Shown: in pieces, positions 17,712 to 27,028 of the stretch
Position numbering within the stretch: the first letter of the stretch is position 1
Layout of the letters: every line of letters starts with the position of its first letter
From: Methylobacterium sp. WL119
GTDB taxonomy: Bacteria; Pseudomonadota; Alphaproteobacteria; Rhizobiales; Beijerinckiaceae
DNA length: 64,000 nucleotides
Reading direction: 5' to 3'
Assembly (NCBI RefSeq): GCF_008039875.1
Contig: NZ_VRUU01000003.1
Location: 1 to 64,000 of the forward strand
The notes under the pieces: model-generated
Database searches by the model: none
What the model was told of the DNA's origin: nothing
The model's input: only the letters and a program-made list of their open reading frames with translations
Translations under genes and position numbers: made by a program

Positions 17712-19355
17712 TCATGCCCGGCATGCCACGTCCTCGAACACCTCAGCCTCGGGGAAGGCCGCGTCCGGCACGGCGAAGCTGTCGAGCCCCTGGCCGAACC
17801 GGTCCTGCAGGTAGGCGTCGGTGCGGCGCTCCATCGCCTTGTCGGACTCGACCGTGAGCGACAGCGAGCGGCCGACGTGCCAGTGCACGACCTCGCCGTC
17901 CTCGACGATCGCCACGCCGTCCTTGAGCACGAGCTTGGCGCTCGCAAACATCGCGGTGCGGTTCCTGTCCTCGCGGTAGACCGCGATGTCGGCGCGCGCG
18001 CCGGCGCGCAGGTGCCCGCGATCGGAAAGGCCGAGGAGCTTGGCCGGCCCCGAGCGGGTCAGCTCGGCGATCTCGGAGAAGGAGTATTCGCGCTCGATCT
18101 CGGGCAGCGACGAGCGCTCGCCGACGACCTTGGGCAGCGTCGCGATCTCGCGGTCGCGCTCCTCCTTGTCCATCAGCAGGTGGATGATGCGCGGATAGGC
18201 GGTGAACGGGCCGCCGTTCGGGTGGTCGGTGGTCAGGATCGTGCGCTCGGGCTCGTTCGAGAGCAGCATGATCTCGAGGCCGATCGCCCATTGCAGCGAG
18301 CTCGTCGGCCCGCGCGGCTTGTACAGGAACGGCACCACGCCGCCGCCCTCGGCATCGCCCGCGTTCAGCACCCACTTCTTCGGGTTGGCGCCCTTGCGGC
18401 CGCCGAACTGGCGCAGGATGTCCATCGAGACCGTGACGGTCTGGCCGAACACCACCTGCCCGATGTCGAGGGTCGCGTTCGGGTTCGCGTGCATCGCGTC
18501 GACGATGCGGCGCGCCGCCGAGCGGAAGCCGCCTGTGCCCGGGTTCGCGGGGTCGGCCGCGCCGTAGGCGTAGAACTGGGCGTGGGCGAAGTGGATGCGC
18601 CGGCCCTCGGCCGCATCCAGCGTCTCGACGAAGCTGTCGTCGGCGCCGGGCAGCCCGAGGTTGTTGCAGTGGACGTGCAGCGGGTGCGGCACGCCGATCG
18701 CCTCGACCGCGTCGAGGAGCGAGCCCATGATCGTGCGGGTCGAGAGCCCGTAGACCGGGATCTCGTCGTCGAGGCTGAGCTTGAGCACGCCGTCCTTGAA
18801 GGCCGAGGCGCCACCGGCGTTGATGCACTTGACCCCGAGCGCCCGGCTTTGCGCCACGTTGAGCGCCACGAGGTCGCGGACCGCGTCCCGGCTCTCGCCC
18901 GCGCGCAGCAGCTGAAGCAGCTGGTCGTCGTTGCCCATCACCGCGAGCGCGCCGCGGTCGAGCAGCGGGATGTCGGCCAATTCGAGCTGCGTCGCGAGCG
19001 CGTGGGTCGGCGGCATCGCCGGCTCGACCGCCGTGGTGTAGCCCATCTTGGCGTAGGCCGCGCCGATCCAGGCCGCCGCGCCGCCGGCATGGGCGAAGGG
19101 GTGGCCGTTCGGCGCCGTCTCGCTGACGTAGAGGTCGGGCAGCAGCAGCCGCGAGGTGATGACGTTGCCGCCGGCGATGTGCGAGTGCACCTCGACGCCG
19201 CCGGCCATCACCACGCAGCCCGTCGCGTCGACGGTGCGGTCGGGGGTCCGCTCGGAGGGGGCGACGACGCGGCCGTCCTCCACCCAGACGTCGCCGACGC
19301 CGTCGCGGCCGGCCGTCGGGTCGACCACCCGGCCGCCCTGGATCCGGATCAGCAT
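17712..19355 (-). CDS. fhcA: Formylmethylofuran hydrolase (complex subunit A)
   Basis: 547-residue amidohydrolase-superfamily subunit that hydrolyses formyl-methylofuran to formate. Metal ligands can be placed: H57 and H59 in VEVHSHIAGG, histidines in LHVHCNNLG and IHFAHAQFYAYG, and the aspartate in ILTTDHPNGG. ATG 19355 overlaps the fhcB stop (TGATG). The longer open frame upstream is fhcB in another frame. In bacteria the complex works toward formate release, unlike the archaeal formylmethanofuran dehydrogenase. Confidence 0.96.
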   Translation of the reverse strand: MLIRIQGGRVVDPTAGRDGVGDVWVEDGRVVAPSERTPDRTVDATGCVVMAGGVEVHSHIAGGNVITSRLLLPDLYVSETAPNGHPFAHAGGAAAWIGAAYAKMGYTTAVEPAMPPTHALATQLELADIPLLDRGALAVMGNDDQLLQLLRAGESRDAVRDLVALNVAQSRALGVKCINAGGASAFKDGVLKLSLDDEIPVYGLSTRTIMGSLLDAVEAIGVPHPLHVHCNNLGLPGADDSFVETLDAAEGRRIHFAHAQFYAYGAADPANPGTGGFRSAARRIVDAMHANPNATLDIGQVVFGQTVTVSMDILRQFGGRKGANPKKWVLNAGDAEGGGVVPFLYKPRGPTSSLQWAIGLEIMLLSNEPERTILTTDHPNGGPFTAYPRIIHLLMDKEERDREIATLPKVVGERSSLPEIEREYSFSEIAELTRSGPAKLLGLSDRGHLRAGARADIAVYREDRNRTAMFASAKLVLKDGVAIVEDGEVVHWHVGRSLSLTVESDKAMERRTDAYLQDRFGQGLDSFAVPDAAFPEAEVFEDVACRA

Positions 19356-20383
19356 CAGGAATCCTTCCCAGCGAAATGGTGTTCGATGCGGGCCAGCACG
19401 TCGGCGGCCGAAGCGCCGCCCCCCGTGCCGGGTCGGTAGGTGAGGGCGGCGCGGCCCTCGTTCCAGAGGACGCCGCCGGCGCTCGCGCCGGGCACGCCGA
19501 CCGCGATCACGACCTCGGCGGTGCCGGGGGCGGCCTCGGGGCTGCCCGTGCCGACGATCGCGATCGAGGGCAGGGCGCCGAGCCAGTCGGGGCGCGCGGC
19601 CGGAAGCGTCGAGAGCCACAGCGCGGCGTCGGCCTCGCCGGTCGAGACCTGCCGCGCGGCGTCGAAGCGCCAGGGATCGTGCTCGGGGACCTTGCGGCCG
19701 AAGCCGGTGCGCGGGGCCTGGCCCGTGGTCCAGGCCGCGACCTGCACCACCGAGCGGTCCTGGTCGGGGCCGCCGAGCGAGAGCGCGAAGCAGCGCGTGA
19801 TCTCGTTCACGTCGCGCACCAGCCCCTGCACCGTCTCGACGCCGAGCTCGCCGAGCTCGGCCGGGTCGTAGAGCACCGCGCCGTACCGGGCGGCGTAGAG
19901 CGCGCGGGCGATCTCGTTGAGCGGGGTGGCGTCCGCGAGGTGCCCCTTGGCATGGGCGCGGAGCAGGGCGAGGTCGGAGGCCAGCGCCTGAGCGGATGCG
20001 CCGGCGACGGCGAGCACCTGGCGGTCGGCCCCGGCCGCGAGTCCGCGCACCGGCTTGCTGCCGCGCAGGGCCGAGGCAAGGGTGCTGGTGCCGGCCTTGG
20101 CGCCGACGACGAGCACCACGTCGGCGCGCCCCTGGACCTCGGCCGGCGTCGACGTCATCGCGCCGACGCGGCTGAGCGCTCCGAGGTCGGCGTAGGTGCC
20201 GGCGGCGCCCTGCGTATCAAGGGAGGCGCCGATCGTGCCGGCGAGGCGGTAGGCAGCGCGAATCGCGGCGACGTCGGCGTTCAGTCCGGCGAAGACCGGT
20301 GCATGCGCGGCGGCGAGCAGAGCGGCGGCGGCCGCGATGGCGCCCTCCGCATCGGTCGCGTCACCCTTCACCCAGGCTGTCAT
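19355..20383 (-). CDS. fhcB: Formyltransferase/hydrolase complex subunit B (FwdB remnant type)
   Basis: 342-residue relative of the catalytic subunit of archaeal formylmethanofuran dehydrogenase. It lacks the N-terminal iron-sulfur motif and the Cys/Sec ligand for molybdopterin expected in the redox enzyme; the only cysteine I can see is in EITRCFALSL. This fits the known non-redox role of the bacterial complex. GVLWNEGRAALTYRPGTGGG is near the C-terminus. It is the first gene of fhcBADC, and its stop overlaps the fhcA start. Confidence 0.93.
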   Translation of the reverse strand: MTAWVKGDATDAEGAIAAAAALLAAAHAPVFAGLNADVAAIRAAYRLAGTIGASLDTQGAAGTYADLGALSRVGAMTSTPAEVQGRADVVLVVGAKAGTSTLASALRGSKPVRGLAAGADRQVLAVAGASAQALASDLALLRAHAKGHLADATPLNEIARALYAARYGAVLYDPAELGELGVETVQGLVRDVNEITRCFALSLGGPDQDRSVVQVAAWTTGQAPRTGFGRKVPEHDPWRFDAARQVSTGEADAALWLSTLPAARPDWLGALPSIAIVGTGSPEAAPGTAEVVIAVGVPGASAGGVLWNEGRAALTYRPGTGGGASAADVLARIEHHFAGKDS

Positions 20384-20718
20384 GCGTCCTCACCCGAACC
20401 GTTTCTTGAGGCGTCGCAGATCGTCGCCGTAAGACCGGGGAGGACGGCCGAAGGACCGTCGCAGCCGGAATGGCCTGCCCGGACGGGATACGATCCCGAC
20501 CCGGCGGCACTCGGAATGCCTGCGCTGGAGGGCACGTTTGCATCGCTCGGACGCCGCAGGCAACCCTGTCGCCGCGATTTGCGGCCGCTTCGCCCCGACA
20601 GGCGGTTGCCCGGCGGGGCGCCTCCATGGGAGAAGCCGGCTCCCGCGGGGACCGATTTCCCGAGAGGTCCGCCGCGACGGCAGGATGAAGCGGCGTGGCG
20701 AAGGCGGAGGGGATCGAC
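20384..20718. promoter_or_regulatory. Divergent promoter region fhcB / beta-RFAP synthase
   Basis: 335 bp between two head-to-head C1 operons. It must contain promoters for both directions. A short dyad cggga-tacga-tcccg lies near 20477-20491. No convincing -35/-10 pair could be chosen by eye. No protein-coding frame here looks real. Confidence 0.5.
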
Positions 20719-21693
20719 GTGTCTGAACCCGCACGCGGCCGCTCCGAGGCCGCCTCGCGCTCCGTCCACGTCCACGCGCCGGCGCGCCTGCATTTCGGGT
20801 TCCTCGACCTGCATGGCGGCCTCGGCCGCCGCTTCGGCAGCATCGGCCTGGCGATCGACGCCCCCGGCGTCCGACTCACCGCGAGCGCCGCCGACGGGCT
20901 GTCCGTCTCGGGACCGGAGGAGGGCCGCGTCCGCGGCTACGTCCACGCGGCGGCGAGCCATCTCGGCGTCGCCGAATCGGTCGCGATCCGGGTCGAGGAG
21001 GCGATTCCGGCTCATGCCGGGTTCGGCTCGGGCACGCAGCTCGCGCTCAGCGTGGCCGCGGCCCTGGCCCGCCTCTGGGGCAAGCCGTTCTCGGCCGAGG
21101 ATTTCTCGAACGCGCTCGATCGCGGCAACCGGTCCGGCGTCGGGCTGTCGGCCTTCACCGAGGGCGGGTTGATCGTCGACGGCGGACGCGACGCCACCGG
21201 AGCGCCGCCGCCGGTGATCGCCCGCCTGGCCTACCCCGACCCGTGGCGCGTCGTGCTGATCCTCGACCGCGACGCCACCGGCATCCATGGCTCGCGCGAG
21301 CAGCGCGCCTTCGCCGAGCTGCCGCGCTTTCCCGAGCGCCAGGCCGCCGAGATCTGCCGGATCGTGCTGATGCAGGTGATGCCGGCGGCGGTGCTCGCCG
21401 AGCCGCAGGGCTTCGGCGCCGGCATCACCCAGATCCAGCGCCTGATCGGCGACCACTTCGCGCCGCACCAGGGTGGGCGCTACGCCAGCCCCGCCGTCGC
21501 GGAGGCGCTGCGGACGATCGCCGACCAGGGCGTCGCCGGCTACGGCCAGAGCTCCTGGGGGCCGACCGGCTTCGCGCTGATGCCGTCGGAGGCCGACGCC
21601 CGCGCGCTCGTCGCCGGGCTGGACCGGCCGGGCCCGCTGCGCTTCCTCATCGCGCGGGGCCGGAACACGGGCGCCGAGATCACGACCGCTTGA
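20719..21693 (+). CDS. mptG: Beta-ribofuranosylaminobenzene 5'-phosphate synthase
   Basis: 324-residue GHMP-kinase-fold enzyme that condenses 4-hydroxybenzoate or p-aminobenzoate with PRPP in the first committed step of methanopterin biosynthesis. The N-terminus HAPARLHFGFLDLHGGLGR, HAGFGSGTQLALSVAAALA (near residue 97) and NRSGVGLSAFTEGGLIVDGG match the family. The GTG at 20719 is preceded at 6 nt by GGAGGGG (20706-20712), which makes it better than the GTG at 20695. It is the first gene of the plus-strand C1 operon, equivalent to orf4 of M. extorquens AM1 as I recall it. Confidence 0.93.
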   Translation: MSEPARGRSEAASRSVHVHAPARLHFGFLDLHGGLGRRFGSIGLAIDAPGVRLTASAADGLSVSGPEEGRVRGYVHAAASHLGVAESVAIRVEEAIPAHAGFGSGTQLALSVAAALARLWGKPFSAEDFSNALDRGNRSGVGLSAFTEGGLIVDGGRDATGAPPPVIARLAYPDPWRVVLILDRDATGIHGSREQRAFAELPRFPERQAAEICRIVLMQVMPAAVLAEPQGFGAGITQIQRLIGDHFAPHQGGRYASPAVAEALRTIADQGVAGYGQSSWGPTGFALMPSEADARALVAGLDRPGPLRFLIARGRNTGAEITTA

Positions 21694-21774
21694 ACCGGCA
21701 CGCTTGACCGCGGGCATCGATTGCGACTCTCAACGACACCGACCGACGATCCTCGCACCAGACAGGGAATCCCC

Positions 21775-22668
21775 ATGGCCCGCTCGATCCTGCACATGCT
21801 GACGCCGCTCAAGCACATGAGCCCGTTCGACGTGAACATGGCCGTCGATGCCGGGTTCGAGACCATCGTCACCTACACCGACGTGACGCTGCCGGACGTG
21901 GTCTCGCTCACGCAGGATTCGATCTTCTCGCGCGCGCCCGGAGACGGCGTCCGCACCGGCATCTTCATCGGCGGCAAGAACGCCGAGGACGCCCTCGACA
22001 TGGTCGACCGGGCCAGGAAGGCCTTCGTGCCGCCCTTCGCCAACCACCTGTTCGCCGACCCGGCCGGCTCCTTCACCACCGGCGCGGCGATGGTGGCGCA
22101 GGTCTCGCGGGCCTTGCGCCAGAAATTCGGCACCGGCCTGAAGGACAAGCGCATCGTCATCTTCGGGGGCGCCGGCGTCGTCGCCTACGTCGCCGCGGTG
22201 ATCGGCGCGCTCGAAGGCGCCAGGACGGTGCTGGTCGGCCATGACGGCGAGGAGCGGGTCTCGAAGATCGCCTTCACGATGAAGTGGCGCTTCGGGATCG
22301 AGGTCGGCGCCATCGACGGCACCATGCCGGACGACCGCCGCAAGGCGATCGCGGATGCCGACGTGATCCTTTCGGCCGGCCCCGCCGGCATCCCGATCCT
22401 CTCGGCCGAGGACCTGCGCGCGGCCCCGAACCTGCTCGTCGCCTCGGACGTCAACGCGGTGCCGCCGGCGGGCATCGCCGGGATCGACGTCAACGCGGTG
22501 GACGTGGCGCTTCCGGTCGGCAAGGGCGTCGGCATCGGCGCGCTCGCCGTCGGCAACGTGAAGTACCAGACGCAGAAGCAGCTGTTCGGGCGGATGCTCG
22601 CGGCCGAGGCGCCGCTCTGCCTCGATTTCCGCGACGCCTACGCCCTCGCCGTCGAGATTGCCGGCTGA
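21775..22668 (+). CDS. mtdB: NAD(P)-dependent methylene-H4MPT dehydrogenase
   Basis: 297-residue enzyme that oxidises methylene-H4MPT to methenyl-H4MPT, the main formaldehyde oxidation step. The N-terminus RSILHMLTPLKHMSPFDVNM is unmistakable, and the nucleotide loop IFGGAGVVAYVAAVIGALEG lies near residue 130. ATG 21775 was chosen on the family start; the frame is open to 21721. Compared with MtdA it lacks the same NADP loop and is specific for the H4MPT form. Confidence 0.97.
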   Translation: MARSILHMLTPLKHMSPFDVNMAVDAGFETIVTYTDVTLPDVVSLTQDSIFSRAPGDGVRTGIFIGGKNAEDALDMVDRARKAFVPPFANHLFADPAGSFTTGAAMVAQVSRALRQKFGTGLKDKRIVIFGGAGVVAYVAAVIGALEGARTVLVGHDGEERVSKIAFTMKWRFGIEVGAIDGTMPDDRRKAIADADVILSAGPAGIPILSAEDLRAAPNLLVASDVNAVPPAGIAGIDVNAVDVALPVGKGVGIGALAVGNVKYQTQKQLFGRMLAAEAPLCLDFRDAYALAVEIAG

Positions 22669-22693
22669 GACCGGCGAGGCCGGCGGGGCGATC

Positions 22694-23893
22694 ATGGCCG
22701 GCGCGGCGATCCTGATCGCGGCCCAGTCGGGGCGGGCCCTGGCCGAGGCCGCCCGCCGCGCCGGGTTGCGCCCGTTCGTCGCCGACCTGTTCGCCGATTC
22801 GGACACCCTGGAACTCGCCGCGGCGCATCGCCCGCTCGAGGGCCGGTTCGGCACGGGACGGCTCGCGGAGACGGTGCTCGCCCATCTCGACGCGCTGTCG
22901 GCGATGGCCGGCGGTGCTCCGCTCGGCGTGGTGCTCGGCAGCGGCTTCGAGGCCGCACCCGCGCTGATCGCTGCGATCGCGCGGCGCCATCGCCTGGTCG
23001 GCGCGGGGGCCGAGACCGTGTCCGCGCTGAAGGACCCGCTGCGCTTCGCGGCCCTGTGCGCGACGCTCGCCATCCCGCATCCGGCGGTGACGCGGGCGCG
23101 GCTCGACGACCCGAAGGCCTGGCTGCTCAAGCGGGCCGGGGGCTCGGGCGGGAGCCATATCCGCGCGGCGACAAGCGGGCCGGCGCCGGCGGGCGCCTAT
23201 TTCCAGGCCCGGGTCCCGGGCCGCGCCTTCGCGCTCAACATCCTGGCCGACGCCTCGGGCGCGCGCATCCTGGCGCTGACCGAGCAGTGGAGCGCGCCGT
23301 CTCTCCTGCGCCCGTTCCGCTATGCCGGCGCGCTGGCGCCGGGGCGGCGGGAGACCTCCGCGCTCCCGGACGCCATCGTCGCCGCCGTCGCGGAGGCGGC
23401 CGACGAGCTGGTCCGCGCGACCGGGCTGCGCGGGCTCGCGAGCGTCGACTTTCTGTCCGACGGCGAGGCATGGTGGCTGACCGAGATCAACCCGCGCCCG
23501 GGCGCCACCCTCGACGTGCTCGACCGGCGCGGCGTGCCGCTGCTGCACGCGCATGTCGAGGCCTGCCTCGACCACGCGCCCGAGATCGGGCCGGCGCCGG
23601 AGGATGCGGCGGCCTCGCAGATCTGTTACGCGGCGCGGGATCACGCCGTCGTCCCGGCGGTCGCATGGCCGGACCACGTGCGGGACCGGCCCCGCGCCGG
23701 GACACGGGTGATGCGGGACGCCCCGCTCTGCACGGTCCTGGCGGGGGGGCCGGACGGGCCGGCGGCACGACAAGAATTGGGGACCCGGATCGCCAGCTTG
23801 CGCGACCGGCTGTCCGAGGAGGAAACGCATGAGCACCAACCAGCCGAGCCTGAACGCCATCGCGACGCCCCTGGTGGAGCGCTTCGTCGCTGA
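22694..23893 (+). CDS. ATP-grasp protein of the H4MPT cluster (MfnD-like)
   Basis: 399-residue ATP-grasp protein. Rossmann-like N-terminus ([20 protein letters not shown]), a [12 protein letters not shown] glycine loop near residue 153, and the metal-binding end [21 protein letters not shown] near residue 262. The family includes archaeal MfnD, the tyramine:glutamate ligase of methanofuran synthesis, so a role in methylofuran assembly is a reasonable inference. ATG 22694 was preferred over a TTG at 22658 that overlaps mtdB. The 3' end overlaps mch by 65 bp in another frame. I recall it as orfY in M. extorquens AM1. Confidence 0.8.
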   Translation: MAGAAILIAAQSGRALAEAARRAGLRPFVADLFADSDTLELAAAHRPLEGRFGTGRLAETVLAHLDALSAMAGGAPLGVVLGSGFEAAPALIAAIARRHRLVGAGAETVSALKDPLRFAALCATLAIPHPAVTRARLDDPKAWLLKRAGGSGGSHIRAATSGPAPAGAYFQARVPGRAFALNILADASGARILALTEQWSAPSLLRPFRYAGALAPGRRETSALPDAIVAAVAEAADELVRATGLRGLASVDFLSDGEAWWLTEINPRPGATLDVLDRRGVPLLHAHVEACLDHAPEIGPAPEDAAASQICYAARDHAVVPAVAWPDHVRDRPRAGTRVMRDAPLCTVLAGGPDGPAARQELGTRIASLRDRLSEEETHEHQPAEPERHRDAPGGALRR

Positions 23894-24797
23894 CGCCGAC
23901 GTTCTGCGCCTGTCCGTGACACAGGCGCCGGGCGGCGCGCGCATGGTCGACGCCGGCGCCTCGGCGCGCGGCTCGATCGAGGCCGGCCGCCGGATCGCCG
24001 AGATCTGTCTCGGCGGCCTCGGTACCGTCTCGATCAGCCCGTCGGGCCCGATCCCGTCCTGGCCGTACTCGGTGGTCGTCCACGCCGCCGACCCGGTGCT
24101 GGCCTGCCTCGGCAGCCAGTATGCCGGCTGGTCGCTCGCCGACGAGGACGGCGATTCCGGCTTCTTTGCCCTCGGCTCCGGCCCGGGCCGCGCCGTCGCC
24201 GTGGTCGAGGACCTCTACAAGGAGCTCGGCTACCGCGATTCGGCCACGAAGACCGCCCTGGTGCTCGAGGCCGCCGGCGGGCCGCCGGCCAGCGTCGTCG
24301 CCAAGGTCGCCGAGGCCTGCTCCCTGCGCCCGGAGGACCTGACCTTCATCTTCGCGCCGACCCAGAGCCTCGCCGGCGCGACACAGGTCGTCGCCCGCGT
24401 GCTCGAGGTCGCCCTCCACAAGGCGCACACGGTCGGCTTCGACCTGCACCGGATCGTCGACGGCATCGGCTCGGCGCCGCTGTCGCCGCAGCACCCGGAC
24501 TTCATCAAGGCGATGGGCCGCACCAACGACGCGATCATCTACGGCGGCCGGGTCCAGCTCTTCGTCGACGCCGACGACGCGGAGGCCAAGCAGCTCGCCG
24601 AGCAGCTGCCCTCGACCACGTCGAGCGACCACGGCGCGCCCTTCGCCGAGATCTTCTCGCGGGTGAACGGCGACTTCTACAAGATCGACGGCGCGCTGTT
24701 CTCACCGGCCGAGGCGATCGTCACCTCCATCCGCACCGGCGCGACCTTCCGCGGCGGCAAGCTGATGCCGGAGCTGGTCGAGGCGTCGTTCTCGTAG
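23829..24797 (+). CDS. mch: Methenyl-H4MPT cyclohydrolase
   Basis: 322-residue enzyme that hydrolyses methenyl-H4MPT to formyl-H4MPT, between MtdB and Fhc. The segments [20 protein letters not shown] near residue 60, [13 protein letters not shown] near 112 and [20 protein letters not shown] near 187 are characteristic. GGAGGAAA sits eight bases before the ATG, inside the end of the upstream ATP-grasp gene. Followed by a 252-bp gap holding a long inverted repeat. Confidence 0.96.
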   Translation: MSTNQPSLNAIATPLVERFVADADVLRLSVTQAPGGARMVDAGASARGSIEAGRRIAEICLGGLGTVSISPSGPIPSWPYSVVVHAADPVLACLGSQYAGWSLADEDGDSGFFALGSGPGRAVAVVEDLYKELGYRDSATKTALVLEAAGGPPASVVAKVAEACSLRPEDLTFIFAPTQSLAGATQVVARVLEVALHKAHTVGFDLHRIVDGIGSAPLSPQHPDFIKAMGRTNDAIIYGGRVQLFVDADDAEAKQLAEQLPSTTSSDHGAPFAEIFSRVNGDFYKIDGALFSPAEAIVTSIRTGATFRGGKLMPELVEASFS

Positions 24798-24867
24798 CGG
24801 CAGTCGAGGCCGGCTTTCACGACACGAAGGCCATCGCCCGCGGCTCTCCCGGGGTTTCCCCACCATC

Positions 24868-24978
24868 GTCATTCCGGGGCGCCGCAGGCGAGCCGGACTC
24901 CAGATCCGCCGTGGGGGCAAGCTCGGGCACCGTTGGCGGCTCTGGATCCCGGGCTCCGCTTCGCGGCCCCGGGATGAC
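24868..24978. repeat. Imperfect inverted repeat element in the mch downstream gap
   Basis: Ends are complementary (gtcattccggggc at 24868-24880 and ccccgggatgac at 24967-24978), with further pairing inside (ctccagatccgcc / ggcggctctgga). It resembles a dispersed intergenic palindromic element of rhizobial and Methylobacterium genomes rather than a terminator. It separates mch from the next ATP-grasp gene. Confidence 0.75.
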
Positions 24979-25049
24979 GGCGTGGAGCGGGAGGGCAATG
25001 CGTGTCGGCGGAACCGGCGGCTTGAACCATCCTTGGGGTGACCGACAGA

Positions 25050-25958
25050 ATGCGCATCGCGCTCGCGGCCGACAACGGCAATTGGCACAAGGCCCGGCTC
25101 CTGGCGGCGCTTCGCGCGCAGGGCGTCGAGCCGGTGCTGTTCTCGCTCGCCGACGTGGCGATCGTCACCGGCGGCGGCGAGCCCCTGCAGGTGCCGGGCT
25201 TCGCCGGGACGCTGCCCGACGGCGTGCTGCTGCGGACCATCGCCGGCGGCACCTTCGAGGCCACGACGATGCGTCTGGGCGTGCTGCATGCGCTGGTGGC
25301 CTCGGACGTCACCGTCTGGAACGGGCCGGTCGCGATCGAGCGCTCGGTCGACAAGGCGGCGACCAGCCTGATGATCGCCCGCGCCGGCCTGCCGACGCCC
25401 GACACCTTCGTCTGCTCGAAGCGCACGGCCGCCGCCGAGATCGTCGCGCGCGAGGCCGGCCCCGGGCGTCCCCTGGTGCTGAAGCCGCTGTTCGGCTCGC
25501 AGGGCGAGGGGCTGCAGCTGATTGAGCGGCCGGACGACCTGCCGCCGGAGGATGCGGTCTCGCGGGTCTACTACCTCCAGCGCTACGTGCCCCGCAGCGA
25601 CGGTCTGTGGCGCGACTACCGCGTCTTCGTCTGCGAGGGCAGGGCCATCGCCGGGATGATCCGCGAGGGCGACGGCTGGATCACCAACGTCCACCTCGGC
25701 GGCCGCCCGCTGCCCTGGGCGATGCCGGCGCGGGCGGCCGAGCTCGCCGAGGCCGCCGCCGCCGCGGTCGGCGTCGACTACACCGGCATCGACCTCGTCG
25801 AGGACGGGGAGGGCGGCTTCCTCGTGCTCGAGGTCAACTCGATGCCGGCATGGTCGGGGCTGCAGAAGGTCTCGGAGGTCGACATCGCCGGGGCGGTGGT
25901 GCGCGGCTTCCTCGCCGCCGTCCGGTCCGCGCGCCGGCCGCGGCTCGTGGTCGCCTGA
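25050..25958 (+). CDS. RimK-like ATP-grasp ligase of the H4MPT cluster
   Basis: 302-residue ATP-grasp protein of the RimK type, which usually adds an amino acid (often glutamate) to a carboxyl. Visible motifs: RPLVLKPLFGSQGEGLQLIE near residue 143, WRDYRVFVCEGRAIAGMIR near 185, and the metal site FLVLEVNSMPAWSGLQKV near 255. ATG 25050 was chosen because GGGGTG lies 9 nt upstream; a GTG at 25038 is the alternative. Methylofuran of M. extorquens carries a long polyglutamate chain, so glutamate ligation is a plausible role. I recall it as orf5 in AM1. The stop overlaps the next start. Confidence 0.85.
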   Translation: MRIALAADNGNWHKARLLAALRAQGVEPVLFSLADVAIVTGGGEPLQVPGFAGTLPDGVLLRTIAGGTFEATTMRLGVLHALVASDVTVWNGPVAIERSVDKAATSLMIARAGLPTPDTFVCSKRTAAAEIVAREAGPGRPLVLKPLFGSQGEGLQLIERPDDLPPEDAVSRVYYLQRYVPRSDGLWRDYRVFVCEGRAIAGMIREGDGWITNVHLGGRPLPWAMPARAAELAEAAAAAVGVDYTGIDLVEDGEGGFLVLEVNSMPAWSGLQKVSEVDIAGAVVRGFLAAVRSARRPRLVVA

Positions 25959-26806
25959 TGCGCCTCGCGCCGGAGGCGATCGCGGCCTCGTACCAGGCGG
26001 CGTGCCTGGCCGAGCTCGACGCCCTGAAACCCGGCAACGTCCACGCCTACGCCGCCGGCCATCGCATGGCGGTGGCCGATTTCACGACGAGCGCCGCGGT
26101 GTCGGCGCCCGCCCTGGCACGCGGCGGAGCCGCGCTCGGCGCACGGGTCCGCGACTCGGTCGCGGCGACGGTCGCGGCGGTAGGACAGAACACTAACCTC
26201 GGCATCCTCCTGCTCTGCGCGCCCCTGGCGCTGGCCGCCGAGCGGGGAACCACCGTGGCCGAGGTGCTGGCCGGCCTCGAACCGGCGGATGCGCAGGGCG
26301 TCTTCGACGCGATCTGCCTCGCCAACCCGGGCGGGCTCGGCCGGGCCGGACGGCACGACGTAGCCGCGCCGGCCCCGGATTCTCTGGTGGCGGCAATGCA
26401 GGAGGCTGCTCCGCGCGACCGCATCGCCCGCGCCTATACCGACGGCTTCGCCGACCTCGTCCGGGTCGGCCTCCCGGCTCTGGCGGCCGCGCGCGAAAAG
26501 GATCTCGAACCGGCCTGGTGCACCACCGCCGTGCACCTCGCCTACCTGCAGGCGTTTCCCGACAGCCACGTGGCGCGCAAGCACGGCGCCGACCGGGCGG
26601 AGGCCGTGCGGTCCGAGGCCGTGGAGGCGCTTACAGGCCTCGACCTGCGCGCCCGACCTGTGGAGCGCCTGCTGGCGCTGGACGCGGCGTGGAAGGCCGC
26701 CGGGATCAATCCCGGCACCAGCGCCGATTTCACCGTCGCCACGCTGTTCTGCGATGCCCTCGCATCCGCGGGCGCCCGCGTCGCGGACCCTGTGGGCGTC
26801 CTCTGA
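25958..26806 (+). CDS. CitG-like (triphosphoribosyl-dephospho-CoA synthase family) protein
   Basis: 282-residue member of the CitG/MdcB family. ELDALKPGNVHAYAAGHRM near residue 18, VGQNTNLGILLLCAPLALA near 74, GGLGRAGRHDV near 126 and GINPGTSADFTVATLFC near 250 follow the family pattern. CitG attaches a triphosphoribosyl group from ATP to dephospho-CoA through an alpha-glycosidic bond. No citrate or malonate lyase genes are near, so the substrate here is probably different. The start overlaps the preceding stop (TGATG). I recall it as orf7 in M. extorquens AM1, where genes of this cluster are needed for C1 metabolism. Confidence 0.85.
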   Translation: MRLAPEAIAASYQAACLAELDALKPGNVHAYAAGHRMAVADFTTSAAVSAPALARGGAALGARVRDSVAATVAAVGQNTNLGILLLCAPLALAAERGTTVAEVLAGLEPADAQGVFDAICLANPGGLGRAGRHDVAAPAPDSLVAAMQEAAPRDRIARAYTDGFADLVRVGLPALAAAREKDLEPAWCTTAVHLAYLQAFPDSHVARKHGADRAEAVRSEAVEALTGLDLRARPVERLLALDAAWKAAGINPGTSADFTVATLFCDALASAGARVADPVGVL

Positions 26807-27028
26807 AAAAGTTCCCGCCGTCAAGCGCCGGGCCGCACTTTTAATATCGATTTCAGCGCGTTGCCATGGGTTGTGACGGGCCGGACCGCGCTGTAGGGTC
26901 CGCGCCGCTATCCGGGCTAACCGGCCCGGCTTTTCCAAGGCCGGGCGTCGCGAACAAGGATGGCTTCCGGCCGCGCCCGTTTCGACGGGCCGCGGTCCTT
27001 GAGTTTGGAATCCAGGGAGAAAACCCGA

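Noticed and set aside
16782..19439. 885-codon plus-strand frame across fhcD-fhcA
   Set aside because: It is the antisense of fhcDA; composition is low-complexity and no family motif is present.
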